Assembly (NCBI GenBank): GCA_028284905.1
Contig: JANQQU010000035.1
Coordinates: 112,193-176,192 of the forward strand
Reading direction: 5' to 3'
Source: Calditrichia bacterium
Lineage (GTDB): Bacteria; Calditrichota; Calditrichia; RBG-13-44-9; J075
DNA length: 64,000 bases
Made by a program: the position numbers and the translations under genes. Position 1 is the stretch's first letter. Every line of letters starts with the position of its first letter. Shown in pieces: positions 23,869-32,869 of this stretch. Under the pieces are notes generated by a model, which had not been told where the DNA came from, did not search any database, and saw only the letters and a program-made list of their open reading frames with translations.

Positions 23869-24384
23869 ATGTTAATACGATCTCTACTGTTAATGTTTGT
23901 ATTCATTGGATTTATAGGGTGTATGAAAGCGACTTACAAACCGACCGGCACATTGACTACGATTAATGATGAAGATATGTTATTGGGAGAAATAACATAT
24001 GACGATATTCTATATTATTTCCCGCGTTGGAAAGCTCAGGATGCTGAAGTGTCTGTCGATGCCGCGCATGTTTCCCAGCTGAAGGAGATTACCCGCCAGC
24101 TAAATATTCTCTGCTATCTCGGGACCTGGTGTGGCGATTCCCGCGATGGTGTGCCGCCGTTTGTCCAGGCGTTAGTTACCGCGGAAAATCCCAATCTCAA
24201 AATAGAGTTGTTGGGCGTAAACAGAGATAAAGAGGATCCTGAACTCACAGCGATGCTTAATGATATCCAGCGGGTGCCGACTTTTATTATTCTCGAGAAT
24301 GATGTTGAAATCGGCCGCCTGATTGAATTCCCGCAAAAAAATGATTTTGTTGAAGATTTTTTAGATGTTGTTAATGCTGAGTAG
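23869..24384 (+). CDS. Thioredoxin-fold lipoprotein with a single active-site cysteine
   Basis: This 171-residue protein has a lipoprotein signal ending FIGC18 and a thioredoxin fold (LGTWCGDSRDGVP, VPTFIILENDVEIGRLIEF with the cis-Pro). The active site reads W87-C88-G-D-S91 where CxxC thioredoxins have a second Cys, so classical dithiol exchange is unlikely. WCGDS-type members are common in Bacteroidota relatives. AGGGG(AAGGA) precedes the ATG. It continues the recJ/RodZ operon. Confidence 0.86.
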   Translation: MLIRSLLLMFVFIGFIGCMKATYKPTGTLTTINDEDMLLGEITYDDILYYFPRWKAQDAEVSVDAAHVSQLKEITRQLNILCYLGTWCGDSRDGVPPFVQALVTAENPNLKIELLGVNRDKEDPELTAMLNDIQRVPTFIILENDVEIGRLIEFPQKNDFVEDFLDVVNAE

Positions 24385-24466
24385 CTATTTGAATGATTTC
24401 TGATGGATGAAACAGCAGGCCGCTGACAGCGTAGAAAGTTGCAATATAAAATTTAGAGATAGGAAG

Positions 24467-24766
24467 ATGGAAGTGAAAAACGAGTCGGAAATTCAGGAAA
24501 GGCCACCGTCAATGATTGAAATGTATTACCAACGCATTACCAGAATCGCCGAATACTATATATTTTTATGTTTCATAATTATTACGATTGTTCCGCTTTT
24601 TGAATACAGCTGGGTACCTCCTTTTATTCGTTTCATCTATTTTACCGGGTTTCCATTACTAATCCTGTTGCTCCTGGTTAGCATCGTAAAAGATGCATTG
24701 CTCGATATGCTGAAAAACCGTTTTGAGAATAATGGAGAAGAAGCAAAATCAACCGGAGGGCAGTAA
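24467..24766 (+). CDS. Small two-helix membrane protein, unknown
   Basis: I do not recognise a family. The frame is open from 24407, but AGGAAG just before 24467 favours the ATG there or the GTG at 24473, where spacing is better. The protein has ~25 polar residues (ESEIQERPPSMIEMYYQRI), two hydrophobic helices (YYIFLCFIIITIVPLF and FTGFPLLILLLLVSIV), and a short charged tail. It ends 4 bp before the heptose-kinase gene, whose SD lies inside its 3' end, so the two are coupled. Confidence 0.55.
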   Translation: MEVKNESEIQERPPSMIEMYYQRITRIAEYYIFLCFIIITIVPLFEYSWVPPFIRFIYFTGFPLLILLLLVSIVKDALLDMLKNRFENNGEEAKSTGGQ

Positions 24767-24770
24767 CTCG

Positions 24771-25775
24771 ATGGTAGATTTGAGTCTGGACAGACTAAAG
24801 TCGATCATTGAAAATGGCAGCCAGAAACAGATTTTGGTTGTTGGGGATTTAATGCTTGATCGATATCTGTGGGGAAGCGTTTCCCGCATTTCTCCGGAGG
24901 CGCCGGTACCGATTATCAATATTTCTGATGATGAAGTTCGCTTTGGCGGCGCCGCTAATGTCGCTAATAACCTGATTGCCCTGAATGCCCGCCCCATTCT
25001 GGTCGGCACTGTTGGAGAGGACAGCTGGGGGGCGACTTTCCGGGAAATGCTCCGGGAAAAGGATTTACCGGCAGAAGGATTAATTACCGATTCTACCCGT
25101 CCCACCAGTTTGAAAACCCGCATCATCGGAAATAACCAGCATATTGCCCGCGTCGATCACGAGAAAACCGATGTTACCAAAAGTGCTATCCGGGAGAAAA
25201 TGTTTCGCTACATCGAGCGAATAATGCCGGAAGTCGATGCGGTAATTTTGCAGGATTATAACAAAGGCGTGCTAACACCGGCCCTGGTTGATGATGTTGT
25301 TAAGCTGGCAAATGCCCAGAAAAAAGTGGTAACTGTAGATCCAAAGTTTGATAATTTCCTTGCTTTTCGTGATGTGACTGTTTTTAAACCGAACCGGAAG
25401 GAAACCGAGGAAGCGCTGGCGATCCGCCTGGATAGTGAGGCAAATCTTCGGAAAGCTGGTCTGAAACTACTGGAAAAATTAAATGCGGAATCGGTGCTGA
25501 TCACCCTGGGTGAAAAGGGGATGGCATTATTTAACCGAGACGGTGAGTTAACCCTGGAAGGCACCCGCGCCCGGAAGGTTGCTGATGTCTCCGGTGCAGG
25601 AGATACGGTCATCGCAACACTCACTTTTGCCCTGAGTGGCGGCGCAAGCCTGAAGGAAGCGGTAGCGATCGCTAACCACGCCGCCGGGGTTGTTTGTGAA
25701 GAAGTCGGTGCAGTGCCAATTCATATTGCCCCATTGATCGAAGCCATCCGTACCAGCCGGGAGCGCAATCTATGA
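24771..25775 (+). CDS. rfaE1: D-glycero-beta-D-manno-heptose-7-phosphate kinase (RfaE domain I)
   Basis: GGAGGG lies 10 nt before the ATG at 24771. The protein is a PfkB-family kinase of the RfaE/HldE first-domain type: LVVGDLMLDRYLWGSVSRIS, PEAPVPI, FGGAANVANNL, DPKFDNFLAFRDVTVFKPNR and the anion-hole DVSGAGDTVIATL. It phosphorylates heptose-7-phosphate in ADP-heptose synthesis for LPS core, which supports an LPS-bearing outer membrane. The adenylyltransferase half of bifunctional HldE is absent and must be separate. Its stop overlaps the next start by 4 bp. Confidence 0.93.
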   Translation: MVDLSLDRLKSIIENGSQKQILVVGDLMLDRYLWGSVSRISPEAPVPIINISDDEVRFGGAANVANNLIALNARPILVGTVGEDSWGATFREMLREKDLPAEGLITDSTRPTSLKTRIIGNNQHIARVDHEKTDVTKSAIREKMFRYIERIMPEVDAVILQDYNKGVLTPALVDDVVKLANAQKKVVTVDPKFDNFLAFRDVTVFKPNRKETEEALAIRLDSEANLRKAGLKLLEKLNAESVLITLGEKGMALFNRDGELTLEGTRARKVADVSGAGDTVIATLTFALSGGASLKEAVAIANHAAGVVCEEVGAVPIHIAPLIEAIRTSRERNL

Positions 25776-26086
25776 AATGTCCTGCCTGCCAAAAACCTCC
25801 AATGAAGTTCGGCCAGTTTGCCCTGGCCAATGGTCCCGTAAAGCTGCGTTGTCAGGAATGTAATGCAGACCTTAAAGGGGACACAGTCGTTAAAGCCTCT
25901 TACTATCTAACCTTGCTTATCGCAATGCTCTTCAGCATCCAGCTGCTTGGCTTTCAACAGCAGGGGCAACTTTCCTGGCTGGAAATGGTCAGCGGTATTA
26001 TTCTCTTTGTGACGGTGACGCTGATTCTGAAAGGCGCGCTTACCTGGTATTTTGGCAGCTATATACGGGATTGGGATGCGAAGTAA
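25772..26086 (+). CDS. Zinc-ribbon two-helix membrane protein, unknown
   Basis: This 104-residue protein starts with a zinc ribbon (C3-P-A-C6 and C27-Q-E-C30) and continues with two transmembrane helices (YYLTLLIAMLFSIQLLGF and LEMVSGIILFVTVTLILKGALTW). The pattern resembles cxxc_20-type proteins but I cannot assign a family. It is translationally coupled to the heptose-kinase gene (ATGA overlap) and ends the operon that starts at recJ or earlier. Confidence 0.75.
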   Translation: MKCPACQKPPMKFGQFALANGPVKLRCQECNADLKGDTVVKASYYLTLLIAMLFSIQLLGFQQQGQLSWLEMVSGIILFVTVTLILKGALTWYFGSYIRDWDAK

Positions 26087-26116
26087 AGACTGATTGGCGA
26101 GTGATTCTGGAAAATG

Positions 26117-27094
26117 TTATTGAGAGGATTTTCGCCGGGGTTTCTGCGTGCGGTTGATGCGATATTCGTATGCTGCAGATTTTAAGCTCTCATAAATCAT
26201 CAGGTAATTTTCGTAGCGCTCCGGAAAAATCTCTTCCGATTCTACCGCCATTTTTACCGCACAGCCCGGTTCGTTTATATGGCTGCAATCGGCAAATTGG
26301 CATTCTTCGGCATAGCGGCGAAAGTCGACAAAAAATTCCTGTAAATCCTTTTTGTAAACGCCCCAAAATCCCAACTCACGAATCCCCGGTGTATCGATCA
26401 CAAAACTATCTTTGTCCAGCGGAAAGAGCTGTGCGGCAGTCGTGGTATGGCGACCGCGTTGCGTGTGTTCGCTAATGTCGCCGATTTTGATATCCAGCCC
26501 GGGGCGAATCGCTTTAATCAGAGAACTTTTCCCGACCCCGGAATAACCGACCAGGGCAGTCGTTGCATTGTTGAATAATGCTGCCAGTGCATCAACCCCT
26601 TCGCCGGTTTTTGCCGAAGTGAAAATGACCGGGTAATCAAGCTTTTCGTAATAATCTTTATATATCTGAAAATGTTCTGCGCCGACCAGGTCGATTTTGT
26701 TGATGCAAATTAATGGACGGATTTGATTCTTTTCTGCGATCACCAAATAGCGATCGAGCAGGCCGGATTTGAACGTGGGGTTCTTGGTTGAGAGTAAAAT
26801 CAGAAGTTGGGTGATGTTAACGGCAATTATATGTTCCTGATAGGCGCGGCTTTCGATAGTGCGGGAAAGCTTCGATGTGCGGGGGAGGATGCTGTCTATC
26901 GTACCGCCTTCCTGCTCGGAAACGTAGGTGATGGTAACATTATCACCGACGCGGACAGCGTCGTAATCATCATCACCCACGGCAAGTTTCCCCCGCATGG
27001 TGCAGGGAACAATCGTCTGGTCCGCCAGGACGACGTCATACGTTTTTCTACCGGCTTTTAACACTTTGCCGGGTATGTCGCTACCGCTCTTCAT
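26117..27094 (-). CDS. rsgA: Ribosome small-subunit-dependent GTPase A
   Basis: RsgA helps 30S subunit maturation. It has an N-terminal OB fold, then the circularly permuted GTPase order: G4 (CINKIDLV), G1 (GYSGVGKSSLIKA), G2 area (HTTTAAQLF), G3 (IDTPGIREL). The C-terminal zinc site follows (CQFADCSHINEPGCAV). Length, 325 residues, is normal. It begins 4 bp after the PBP1A stop, with no strong SD of its own, so translation is probably coupled to that gene. Confidence 0.97.
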   Translation of the reverse strand: MKSGSDIPGKVLKAGRKTYDVVLADQTIVPCTMRGKLAVGDDDYDAVRVGDNVTITYVSEQEGGTIDSILPRTSKLSRTIESRAYQEHIIAVNITQLLILLSTKNPTFKSGLLDRYLVIAEKNQIRPLICINKIDLVGAEHFQIYKDYYEKLDYPVIFTSAKTGEGVDALAALFNNATTALVGYSGVGKSSLIKAIRPGLDIKIGDISEHTQRGRHTTTAAQLFPLDKDSFVIDTPGIRELGFWGVYKKDLQEFFVDFRRYAEECQFADCSHINEPGCAVKMAVESEEIFPERYENYLMIYESLKSAAYEYRINRTQKPRRKSSQ

Positions 27095-27098
27095 CTAC

Positions 27099-29246
27099 TT
27101 AAAAAGCGGACTGATCGCTAAATTGCCGTCTGCCGAATCCCGGGTGGAGGTGGCAGGATTCCGTCGGGTGATTATTGACTTTAAAGACTTCCCGTTTGAT
27201 AACGTTCGGGCAAAAGTTTGTGGCAATTTCTCCGCTATCGTCGCAAATGTCCATCCGGGCAACATCCTGTGGTTGCTGGAATTTATCCTGGGGAATTTCC
27301 ACATTCTCGTATAAGCGTTTCATAAATTCCGCCCAAAAAGGTAAAGCAGTGTCGGAGCCGGTGCCCTGGCGGCCAAGCTTCAAGGCTTGATCATCCAGGC
27401 CTACCCAAACACCAGCGGTAACATGCGGGGTAAATCCCATGAACCAGGCGTCGGTGTAGTCGTTGGTCGTACCGGTTTTGCCGGCTGCCGGTGCATGGAA
27501 TTTATATTTCCAGCGGGCGGAACCGCCAGTGCCGTGGTTGATTGCCGTTTCCAGCATATCGGTAATAATGAAAGCGGTGCCGCGATTTAAAGCTTCCGTG
27601 CGGCGGGATTTACTTTCGTGAATGATGTTACCATAGCGATCCTCGATGCGGGTGATGGAAACCGGTTCCACCCGGATACCACCATTCGCAAGTGTACCAA
27701 ATGCGCTGACCATCTCCAGCGGAATAACATCGGAACTGCCCATCGCTAAACTGTAGTACGGGCGAATGTCGGAAGAGATGCCCATTCGCTTGGCGTACTC
27801 TACGACGGTACGCGGGCCAATTTCGTCGATCAGGTTTGCTGCAACCAGGTTCAGTGATTTCTTCAGGCCTTCCCTAAGGGTAGTGCGGCCACCGAGGGAT
27901 CTGTCAAAGTTTTCCGGGGACCAGCGGGTACCATCGGGGTTATAAAGTACGATCGGCTGGTTCCAGACTTTATAGGCCGGAGTGTAGCCATTGTCGATAG
28001 CAGCCGAATAAAGGAATGGTTTAAAGGTTGAGCCTGGTTGACGCTTCGCCTGCGTTGCCCGGTTAAATTTATATTTTTCAAAATCACGTCCCCCAACCAT
28101 GCCGAGGACATGTCCGTTGGTATGATCCAGCGCGACGATGGCTATTTGAACCAGGGACTTCTCTTCGAATACCGAATCCGCAACTTCATTGCGCTCCCGC
28201 CATTTTGCCAGACTTTTCCGTACCCGCGACTGTATGCCAGGCATTTGGACAGCAATAGCGCTATCGATAGCGTCCTGGTAGCGAGTATCCAACGTAGTAT
28301 AGACGTTCAAACCGTCTTCGTATACATTGACGTTCAAAGTCTTTTGCAATTTGTTCAGCTGCTGACGCACATGTTCGGTAAAGTATGGCGCGGTGCCGGA
28401 CTTCGGGTTCCAGGTCTCAGATTCCAGCGGGAGATGCTTTAAGCTGTCATATTCTGTGCGTTCGAGATAATCACAGATAAACATGTTGTGCATTACCACA
28501 TTACGGCGAAGGATGGCATTGTCATAATGCCTTTCCGGCGTATAGTTACTTGGTCCTTTCAGAATGCCGACAAGATAGGCGCCCTCTTCGAGGGTTAAAT
28601 CGCCAACATCTTTATTGTAATACTTTTGAGCAGCGCTTTGAATGCCATAAGCGCCCCGCCCGAACCAGGAAACATTCAGATACATTTCCATAATTTCTTT
28701 TTTCGAGTAGGTACGTTCGATCTGTAAAGCAGTAACAATCTCTTTCAGCTTTCGGGTAATGCTTTTCCGAAATCCAATCCGTTTCTGATAAAGGTTTCTT
28801 GCAACCTGCATGGTAATAGTGCTAAAGCCTTCCTGGTAACTCATCGTCAACAGGTTTACGACGATTGGTTTAATCACACGGGAAGTATTGATCCCCCAAT
28901 GATTATGAAAATCGCGATCTTCCGTCGCCAATGTCGCTTTAATAACATGATCGGGAATTTGGTCATATGTTACCCAAATACGGCTTTGGGTAAATAATTC
29001 GTGGATAATCTTGTTATCTACGGAATAAATACGCGTCGCCTGCACCGGGCGAACATTTTCCAGTTCGGTTAAATCGGGAAGGTCGCTGATCAGGTAAATT
29101 CCGAAGGCAAGAAAGCCAAGAAATGCCAATATTGAAGCTATCATTAAAATTTGTTTTTTGCGGGAATATTCTTTCGGCCGTGCCGGAGAAGATGGCCGGG
29201 GAGCGCGTTTTTTCTGCGAATCCCGGTTCAGATGTTGTTCAGACAT
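27099..29246 (-). CDS. Class A penicillin-binding protein (PBP1A family)
   Basis: This bifunctional peptidoglycan synthase has 715 residues. A proline/lysine-rich cytoplasmic N terminus (RAPRPSSPARPKEYSRKK) precedes one transmembrane helix (ILMIASILAFLGFLAFGIYL). The glycosyltransferase domain shows ATEDRDFHNHWGIN, GFSTITMQVARNLY, and KKEIMEMYLNVSWFGRGAYG. The transpeptidase has the nucleophile motif GSTFKPFLY, KSLN, and GKTGTTNDYTDAWF. It shares an operon with rsgA. Confidence 0.97.
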   Translation of the reverse strand: MSEQHLNRDSQKKRAPRPSSPARPKEYSRKKQILMIASILAFLGFLAFGIYLISDLPDLTELENVRPVQATRIYSVDNKIIHELFTQSRIWVTYDQIPDHVIKATLATEDRDFHNHWGINTSRVIKPIVVNLLTMSYQEGFSTITMQVARNLYQKRIGFRKSITRKLKEIVTALQIERTYSKKEIMEMYLNVSWFGRGAYGIQSAAQKYYNKDVGDLTLEEGAYLVGILKGPSNYTPERHYDNAILRRNVVMHNMFICDYLERTEYDSLKHLPLESETWNPKSGTAPYFTEHVRQQLNKLQKTLNVNVYEDGLNVYTTLDTRYQDAIDSAIAVQMPGIQSRVRKSLAKWRERNEVADSVFEEKSLVQIAIVALDHTNGHVLGMVGGRDFEKYKFNRATQAKRQPGSTFKPFLYSAAIDNGYTPAYKVWNQPIVLYNPDGTRWSPENFDRSLGGRTTLREGLKKSLNLVAANLIDEIGPRTVVEYAKRMGISSDIRPYYSLAMGSSDVIPLEMVSAFGTLANGGIRVEPVSITRIEDRYGNIIHESKSRRTEALNRGTAFIITDMLETAINHGTGGSARWKYKFHAPAAGKTGTTNDYTDAWFMGFTPHVTAGVWVGLDDQALKLGRQGTGSDTALPFWAEFMKRLYENVEIPQDKFQQPQDVARMDICDDSGEIATNFCPNVIKREVFKVNNHPTESCHLHPGFGRRQFSDQSAF

Positions 29247-29281
29247 ATAACCTCAATTTCTACTAGTTAGCATTTTACAAA

Positions 29282-29310
29282 AAATTATCGCAAAAGCCCC
29301 ATTAAATCAA
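29282..29310 (-). promoter_or_regulatory. Predicted promoter of the PBP1A-rsgA operon
   Basis: On the minus strand TTGATT (29310-29305), 17 nt, TAATTT (29287-29282). The predicted start is near 29275, about 29 nt before the ATG. Confidence 0.6.
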
Positions 29311-29324
29311 GTCTATTTTCAGAT

Positions 29325-29352
29325 GTTACAATATATTCGCGGTTTCTATAAT
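29325..29352 (+). promoter_or_regulatory. Possible promoter of the TPR lipoprotein operon
   Basis: TATAAT at 29347 is a perfect -10. GTTACA at 29325, 16 nt upstream, is a poor -35. Confidence 0.4.
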
Positions 29353-29422
29353 TTTTTTCCTTGTAATGCCATAGTTCGATGGATATTTTTAGTTTTCTTG
29401 ATTTTAAGGACAATAATTTCAT

Positions 29423-31099
29423 ATGAAATTAAGCTATCTCGGCATATTTTTTTTCGCTATCCTGTTATCTGCCTGCAGCCTCACTCGTCCCGCTAATCGT
29501 GTCGATTCGCAATATACCCAAGAAGCAACCCGGAAAGCGAAAGATCATTATCTCAGCGGCGCCCTGCTGGATTTTCAGGATCAGTACAGCGCGGCTATTT
29601 TCGAATACCGGAAAGCACTGAGTTATGATTCCTCTTCAGCACAAATTCTGAAGGCGATCGGGCGCAATTTTTATCGCACCGGTCAATACCAGCGAAGCGT
29701 GGAATACCTTTCCAAATCCTACCACCGTAAGAACGAAGACCGGGAAACCCTATATTTTCTGGCGGAAGCGCATAATCAGCAACGGAATTATGAGGACGCT
29801 GCTTTCTATTACGGCAAACTGAATGAAATTGATCCCCTGAATCCGACAGTACATTCAAGCCTGATTTATTTGTACACCAAGCTGGGCAAGGTGGAAGAAC
29901 TGATCGCCCTGCGCGAACGGTTGGTGGAACTGTTGGATGGCGAGTCGGAATTTGTCCACCAGTTGCTCACACTCTATCTGCAGTTGAACCGGATGGAAAA
30001 AGCGAACAACCTGGTGCAGGATTTATTGCTGCGCGAGCCGGACTCTCCGGATAACTGGCTGCTCTATGGCAATGTTTTGGAAATGGAAGGCGATACGTTG
30101 AGCGCAATAACCGCTTATAAAAAAGCGCTCAAGCTGGAAAAGGATAATGAAAAGGCAATGAATCAGCTCTATATCCTTTACCGGGATCTGGCAAACTGGG
30201 AAGAGATGATCTACACTTTTAGCGATATTGTCAGTGCGGATCCCGATATGCACCGCGCCCGCTTGTTTCTCGGGGAAGGATATTACTACCTCGATAAATA
30301 TGATGAAGCCCGCGAGGTGCTGCAGCCGGTGCTGGATAATCCTGCCCTGAAAGATCGCGCCTACCTGTTAATGGGACGAATTGCCATTAATCAGAATCTC
30401 TATGATGAAGCCAAAAACCATTTTGAAGAGCTGACTACGCTGGAGCCCTGGAACGGAAGAGCCTGGGAGTTCCTGGCGGTTTTATTATACGAGCAGGAAG
30501 CCTACGATAAATGTGCGGAAGTACTCAGCCGGGCGATTGAATCGGTGCCGGATAATCCCGCGCTGCTCTCGCTTTTTGGGAATTCTCTGCTGCAATTGAA
30601 TCGCTTGCCGGAAGCGGTTGTGCCGCTGGAGAAAGCCTATCGGCTCGACAGTGGTAACCTGAATACGATTACAACGCTCGGCAGTATATACAACGATTTA
30701 CGTATGTTTACCGAGTTGGATTCTCTCTACGAATCGGCATTGATACAATATCCCGACAATGATCTTATCCTGAACAATTATAGCTATTCGCTGAGCGTGC
30801 GTGGCGTGCGTTTGGATGATGCCCAGGAGATGGCTGCCCGGGCAATCTCCAAAAATCCCCTCAACGCTGCCTATCTGGATACAATGGGCTGGATCTATTA
30901 TCAGAAGGGGGAATATGTCCATGCGCTCGAATATGTGCAGAAAGCTGCGGAGATGGCTGGTGGCCATCCGGAAATACTTGAGCATCTGGGCGATATTTAT
31001 CTTAAATTAAACCAGGTAGAACAAGCGAAGAACTTCTGGCAGCAGGCGCTGGATAAATCGCCGGACAATGAATCTTTAAGAATAAAACTGGGCCGTTAA
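29423..31099 (+). CDS. TPR-repeat lipoprotein
   Basis: A lipoprotein signal (LGIFFFAILLSAC) anchors a 558-residue chain made almost wholly of tetratricopeptide repeats (QDQYSAAIFEYRKALSYD, GQYQRSVEYLSKSYHRK, RNYEDAAFYYGKLNEID, GDTLSAITAYKKALKLEKDN, QKGEYVHALEYVQKAAEMAG), about 14 units. It should be a periplasmic or outer-membrane scaffold. It is the first gene of a four-gene operon with a LolB-like lipoprotein and two glycosyltransferases, which points to envelope biogenesis. Confidence 0.9.
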   Translation: MKLSYLGIFFFAILLSACSLTRPANRVDSQYTQEATRKAKDHYLSGALLDFQDQYSAAIFEYRKALSYDSSSAQILKAIGRNFYRTGQYQRSVEYLSKSYHRKNEDRETLYFLAEAHNQQRNYEDAAFYYGKLNEIDPLNPTVHSSLIYLYTKLGKVEELIALRERLVELLDGESEFVHQLLTLYLQLNRMEKANNLVQDLLLREPDSPDNWLLYGNVLEMEGDTLSAITAYKKALKLEKDNEKAMNQLYILYRDLANWEEMIYTFSDIVSADPDMHRARLFLGEGYYYLDKYDEAREVLQPVLDNPALKDRAYLLMGRIAINQNLYDEAKNHFEELTTLEPWNGRAWEFLAVLLYEQEAYDKCAEVLSRAIESVPDNPALLSLFGNSLLQLNRLPEAVVPLEKAYRLDSGNLNTITTLGSIYNDLRMFTELDSLYESALIQYPDNDLILNNYSYSLSVRGVRLDDAQEMAARAISKNPLNAAYLDTMGWIYYQKGEYVHALEYVQKAAEMAGGHPEILEHLGDIYLKLNQVEQAKNFWQQALDKSPDNESLRIKLGR

Positions 31100-31127
31100 C
31101 TATTTAACCCTTTGGGAAGGGCAACAT

Positions 31128-31940
31128 ATGAGTTGGCAAATTAAACATTTTCTTTCGAAATGGTGGCAAGGGTTTCTCCTCTGCGCTGTTGCGCTCTTTT
31201 TGGCCGGATGCGCCGGCGGGGTTGCACAAAGTGGCAATGCCAGGCCGATCAAGCCATTTCTGGAAGCGCTGGAAGTTTGGCCGGATGCGTATCGCCAAAA
31301 CTTTGAGCGGATTCAGAGCTTTTATGGCAAGGCGAAACTTTCCGTAGAATCGGAAAGCTTTAACGGCAACGCTTCCTTGCAGACCCACTGGCAGCGCCCG
31401 GAAAAGCTCTTTATGAAAGTGGAAGGCCCCCTGGGATTGGATGTTGGGGAAATTTTTGTCGGCCCCTCTCGCTTTATCTGGTATAATCAGCATGAAAATC
31501 ATTTCCTTTCCGGCAGCGTAGACGATCCCTATTTGAATCGTTTTATGCAGACCACCATCACCTTTAAGGACCTGAAGTTCGCCGCCCTGGGATACGCCGG
31601 GAACTGGGAAGAGCCATTACAGCTTCAGGACGGACTGCACGGTATTTTTACCACTATGATAGACGATATCGAATATCGCTACATCGTAAACCCGGAAACC
31701 GGTTTGCTGGAAAGCGTTGAGGCCTTGCGCGATGGCCGGGCGTTTGTTCGTCAGGATTTCAAAAATTATCGAATTATTGATGGTGTTTATGTGCCGATGA
31801 TTGTCCAGTTTACCATGTTGGATCAAAAAGAACGTATTACTATATTTTATAGAGAAATCGCGCTTAATCAGCCTGTCGATCTGCAACAATTAACCATCCA
31901 GATTAGCAGTAAAGTCGAACAGCTCAATGTGAATGAATAG
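31128..31940 (+). CDS. LolB-like / DUF4292 outer-membrane lipoprotein
   Basis: The 270-residue protein has a lipobox (VALFLAGC) and a mature region with the LolB/DUF4292 beta pattern: FERIQSFYGKAKLSVE, NGNASLQTHWQRPEKLFMKV, GLDVGEIFVGPSRFIWYN, then YIVNPETGLLESVEAL. Such proteins are related to LolB, which receives lipoproteins at the outer membrane. It may act in lipoprotein or lipid transfer with the upstream TPR lipoprotein, 28 bp away. Confidence 0.85.
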   Translation: MSWQIKHFLSKWWQGFLLCAVALFLAGCAGGVAQSGNARPIKPFLEALEVWPDAYRQNFERIQSFYGKAKLSVESESFNGNASLQTHWQRPEKLFMKVEGPLGLDVGEIFVGPSRFIWYNQHENHFLSGSVDDPYLNRFMQTTITFKDLKFAALGYAGNWEEPLQLQDGLHGIFTTMIDDIEYRYIVNPETGLLESVEALRDGRAFVRQDFKNYRIIDGVYVPMIVQFTMLDQKERITIFYREIALNQPVDLQQLTIQISSKVEQLNVNE

Positions 31941-31945
31941 TGCTT

Positions 31946-32869
31946 ATGGATCTGTCTCTGGTTATACCAGCTTATAATGAAAATGAATCGATTCCGGAAT
32001 TATTGAAACAAATTACTGCTGCCACCGAGCCCCTGGATCTGGACTTTGAAATCGTCATCGTTGATGATGGCAGCAACGACGGGATGTTTGAAACGATCAA
32101 ATCCCTCAAGCCTGAATACCCGAATCTGGTAGCGGTCCGCTTTCGCCGAAATTATGGAAAAAGCCCTGCTTTAGCAGTTGGTTTTAATAAGGCGCAGGGA
32201 AAATTTATTATCACCATGGATGCCGATCTGCAGGATGATCCGCAGGAGATTCCCCATCTGCTGAAAAAGCTGGAGGAGGGATTTGATATGGTCTCCGGCT
32301 GGAAAAAAGAACGGCATGACCCCATTACGAAAACGCTGCCCTCGAAAATCTATAATTACGTTACCTCCAAATTAACCGGCATTCGTCTGCACGATTTTAA
32401 TTGTGGGCTAAAAGCTTATCGCCGTGAGGTGGTAGAATCTTTCCTGGTTTATGGCGAGTTGCATCGGTTTTTACCGGTGTTGGCGCACTGGCAGGGATTT
32501 CGAGTCGGGGAAATTGTCGTAAAGCATCATGCCCGCAAATACGGCAAGAGCAAGTACGGCATCCGGCGATTTTTCAACGGATTTTTTGATTTGATAACCG
32601 TGCTGTTTCTCACGCGCTTCCGTACCTCTCCGCTGCATATTTTCGGTATTATCGGATTTCTGACATTTATGGTCGGTGTCTGTATCGAAGTATATCTGAC
32701 GGTTCTCTGGTTTCAGGGAGTCGGTATCGGCAAACGACCGCTCTTTTTTATGGGGAATATCCTGATAATTGTTGGTATCCAATTTATCGGATTTGGCCTG
32801 GTCGCAGAAATGATCAGCGCCGGATTAGCGGAAAATGAGAATTATTCTATTCGAGAAACGCTGGAATGA
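31946..32869 (+). CDS. DPM1/ArnC-type GT2 glycosyltransferase with two C-terminal TM helices
   Basis: The GT-A fold opens LVIPAYNENESIPELLKQI, with IVDDGSNDGMFET and the metal-binding TMDADLQDDPQEIP, then HDFNCGLKAYRREVVE and the arginine-rich KYGKSKYGIRRFFNGFFD typical of polyprenyl-phosphate sugar transferases. Two C-terminal helices follow (LHIFGIIGFLTFMVG, FMGNILIIVGIQFIGFGLV). It probably transfers a sugar to undecaprenyl phosphate for envelope glycans. GTG at 31940, overlapping the previous stop, is an alternative start. Confidence 0.9.
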   Translation: MDLSLVIPAYNENESIPELLKQITAATEPLDLDFEIVIVDDGSNDGMFETIKSLKPEYPNLVAVRFRRNYGKSPALAVGFNKAQGKFIITMDADLQDDPQEIPHLLKKLEEGFDMVSGWKKERHDPITKTLPSKIYNYVTSKLTGIRLHDFNCGLKAYRREVVESFLVYGELHRFLPVLAHWQGFRVGEIVVKHHARKYGKSKYGIRRFFNGFFDLITVLFLTRFRTSPLHIFGIIGFLTFMVGVCIEVYLTVLWFQGVGIGKRPLFFMGNILIIVGIQFIGFGLVAEMISAGLAENENYSIRETLE

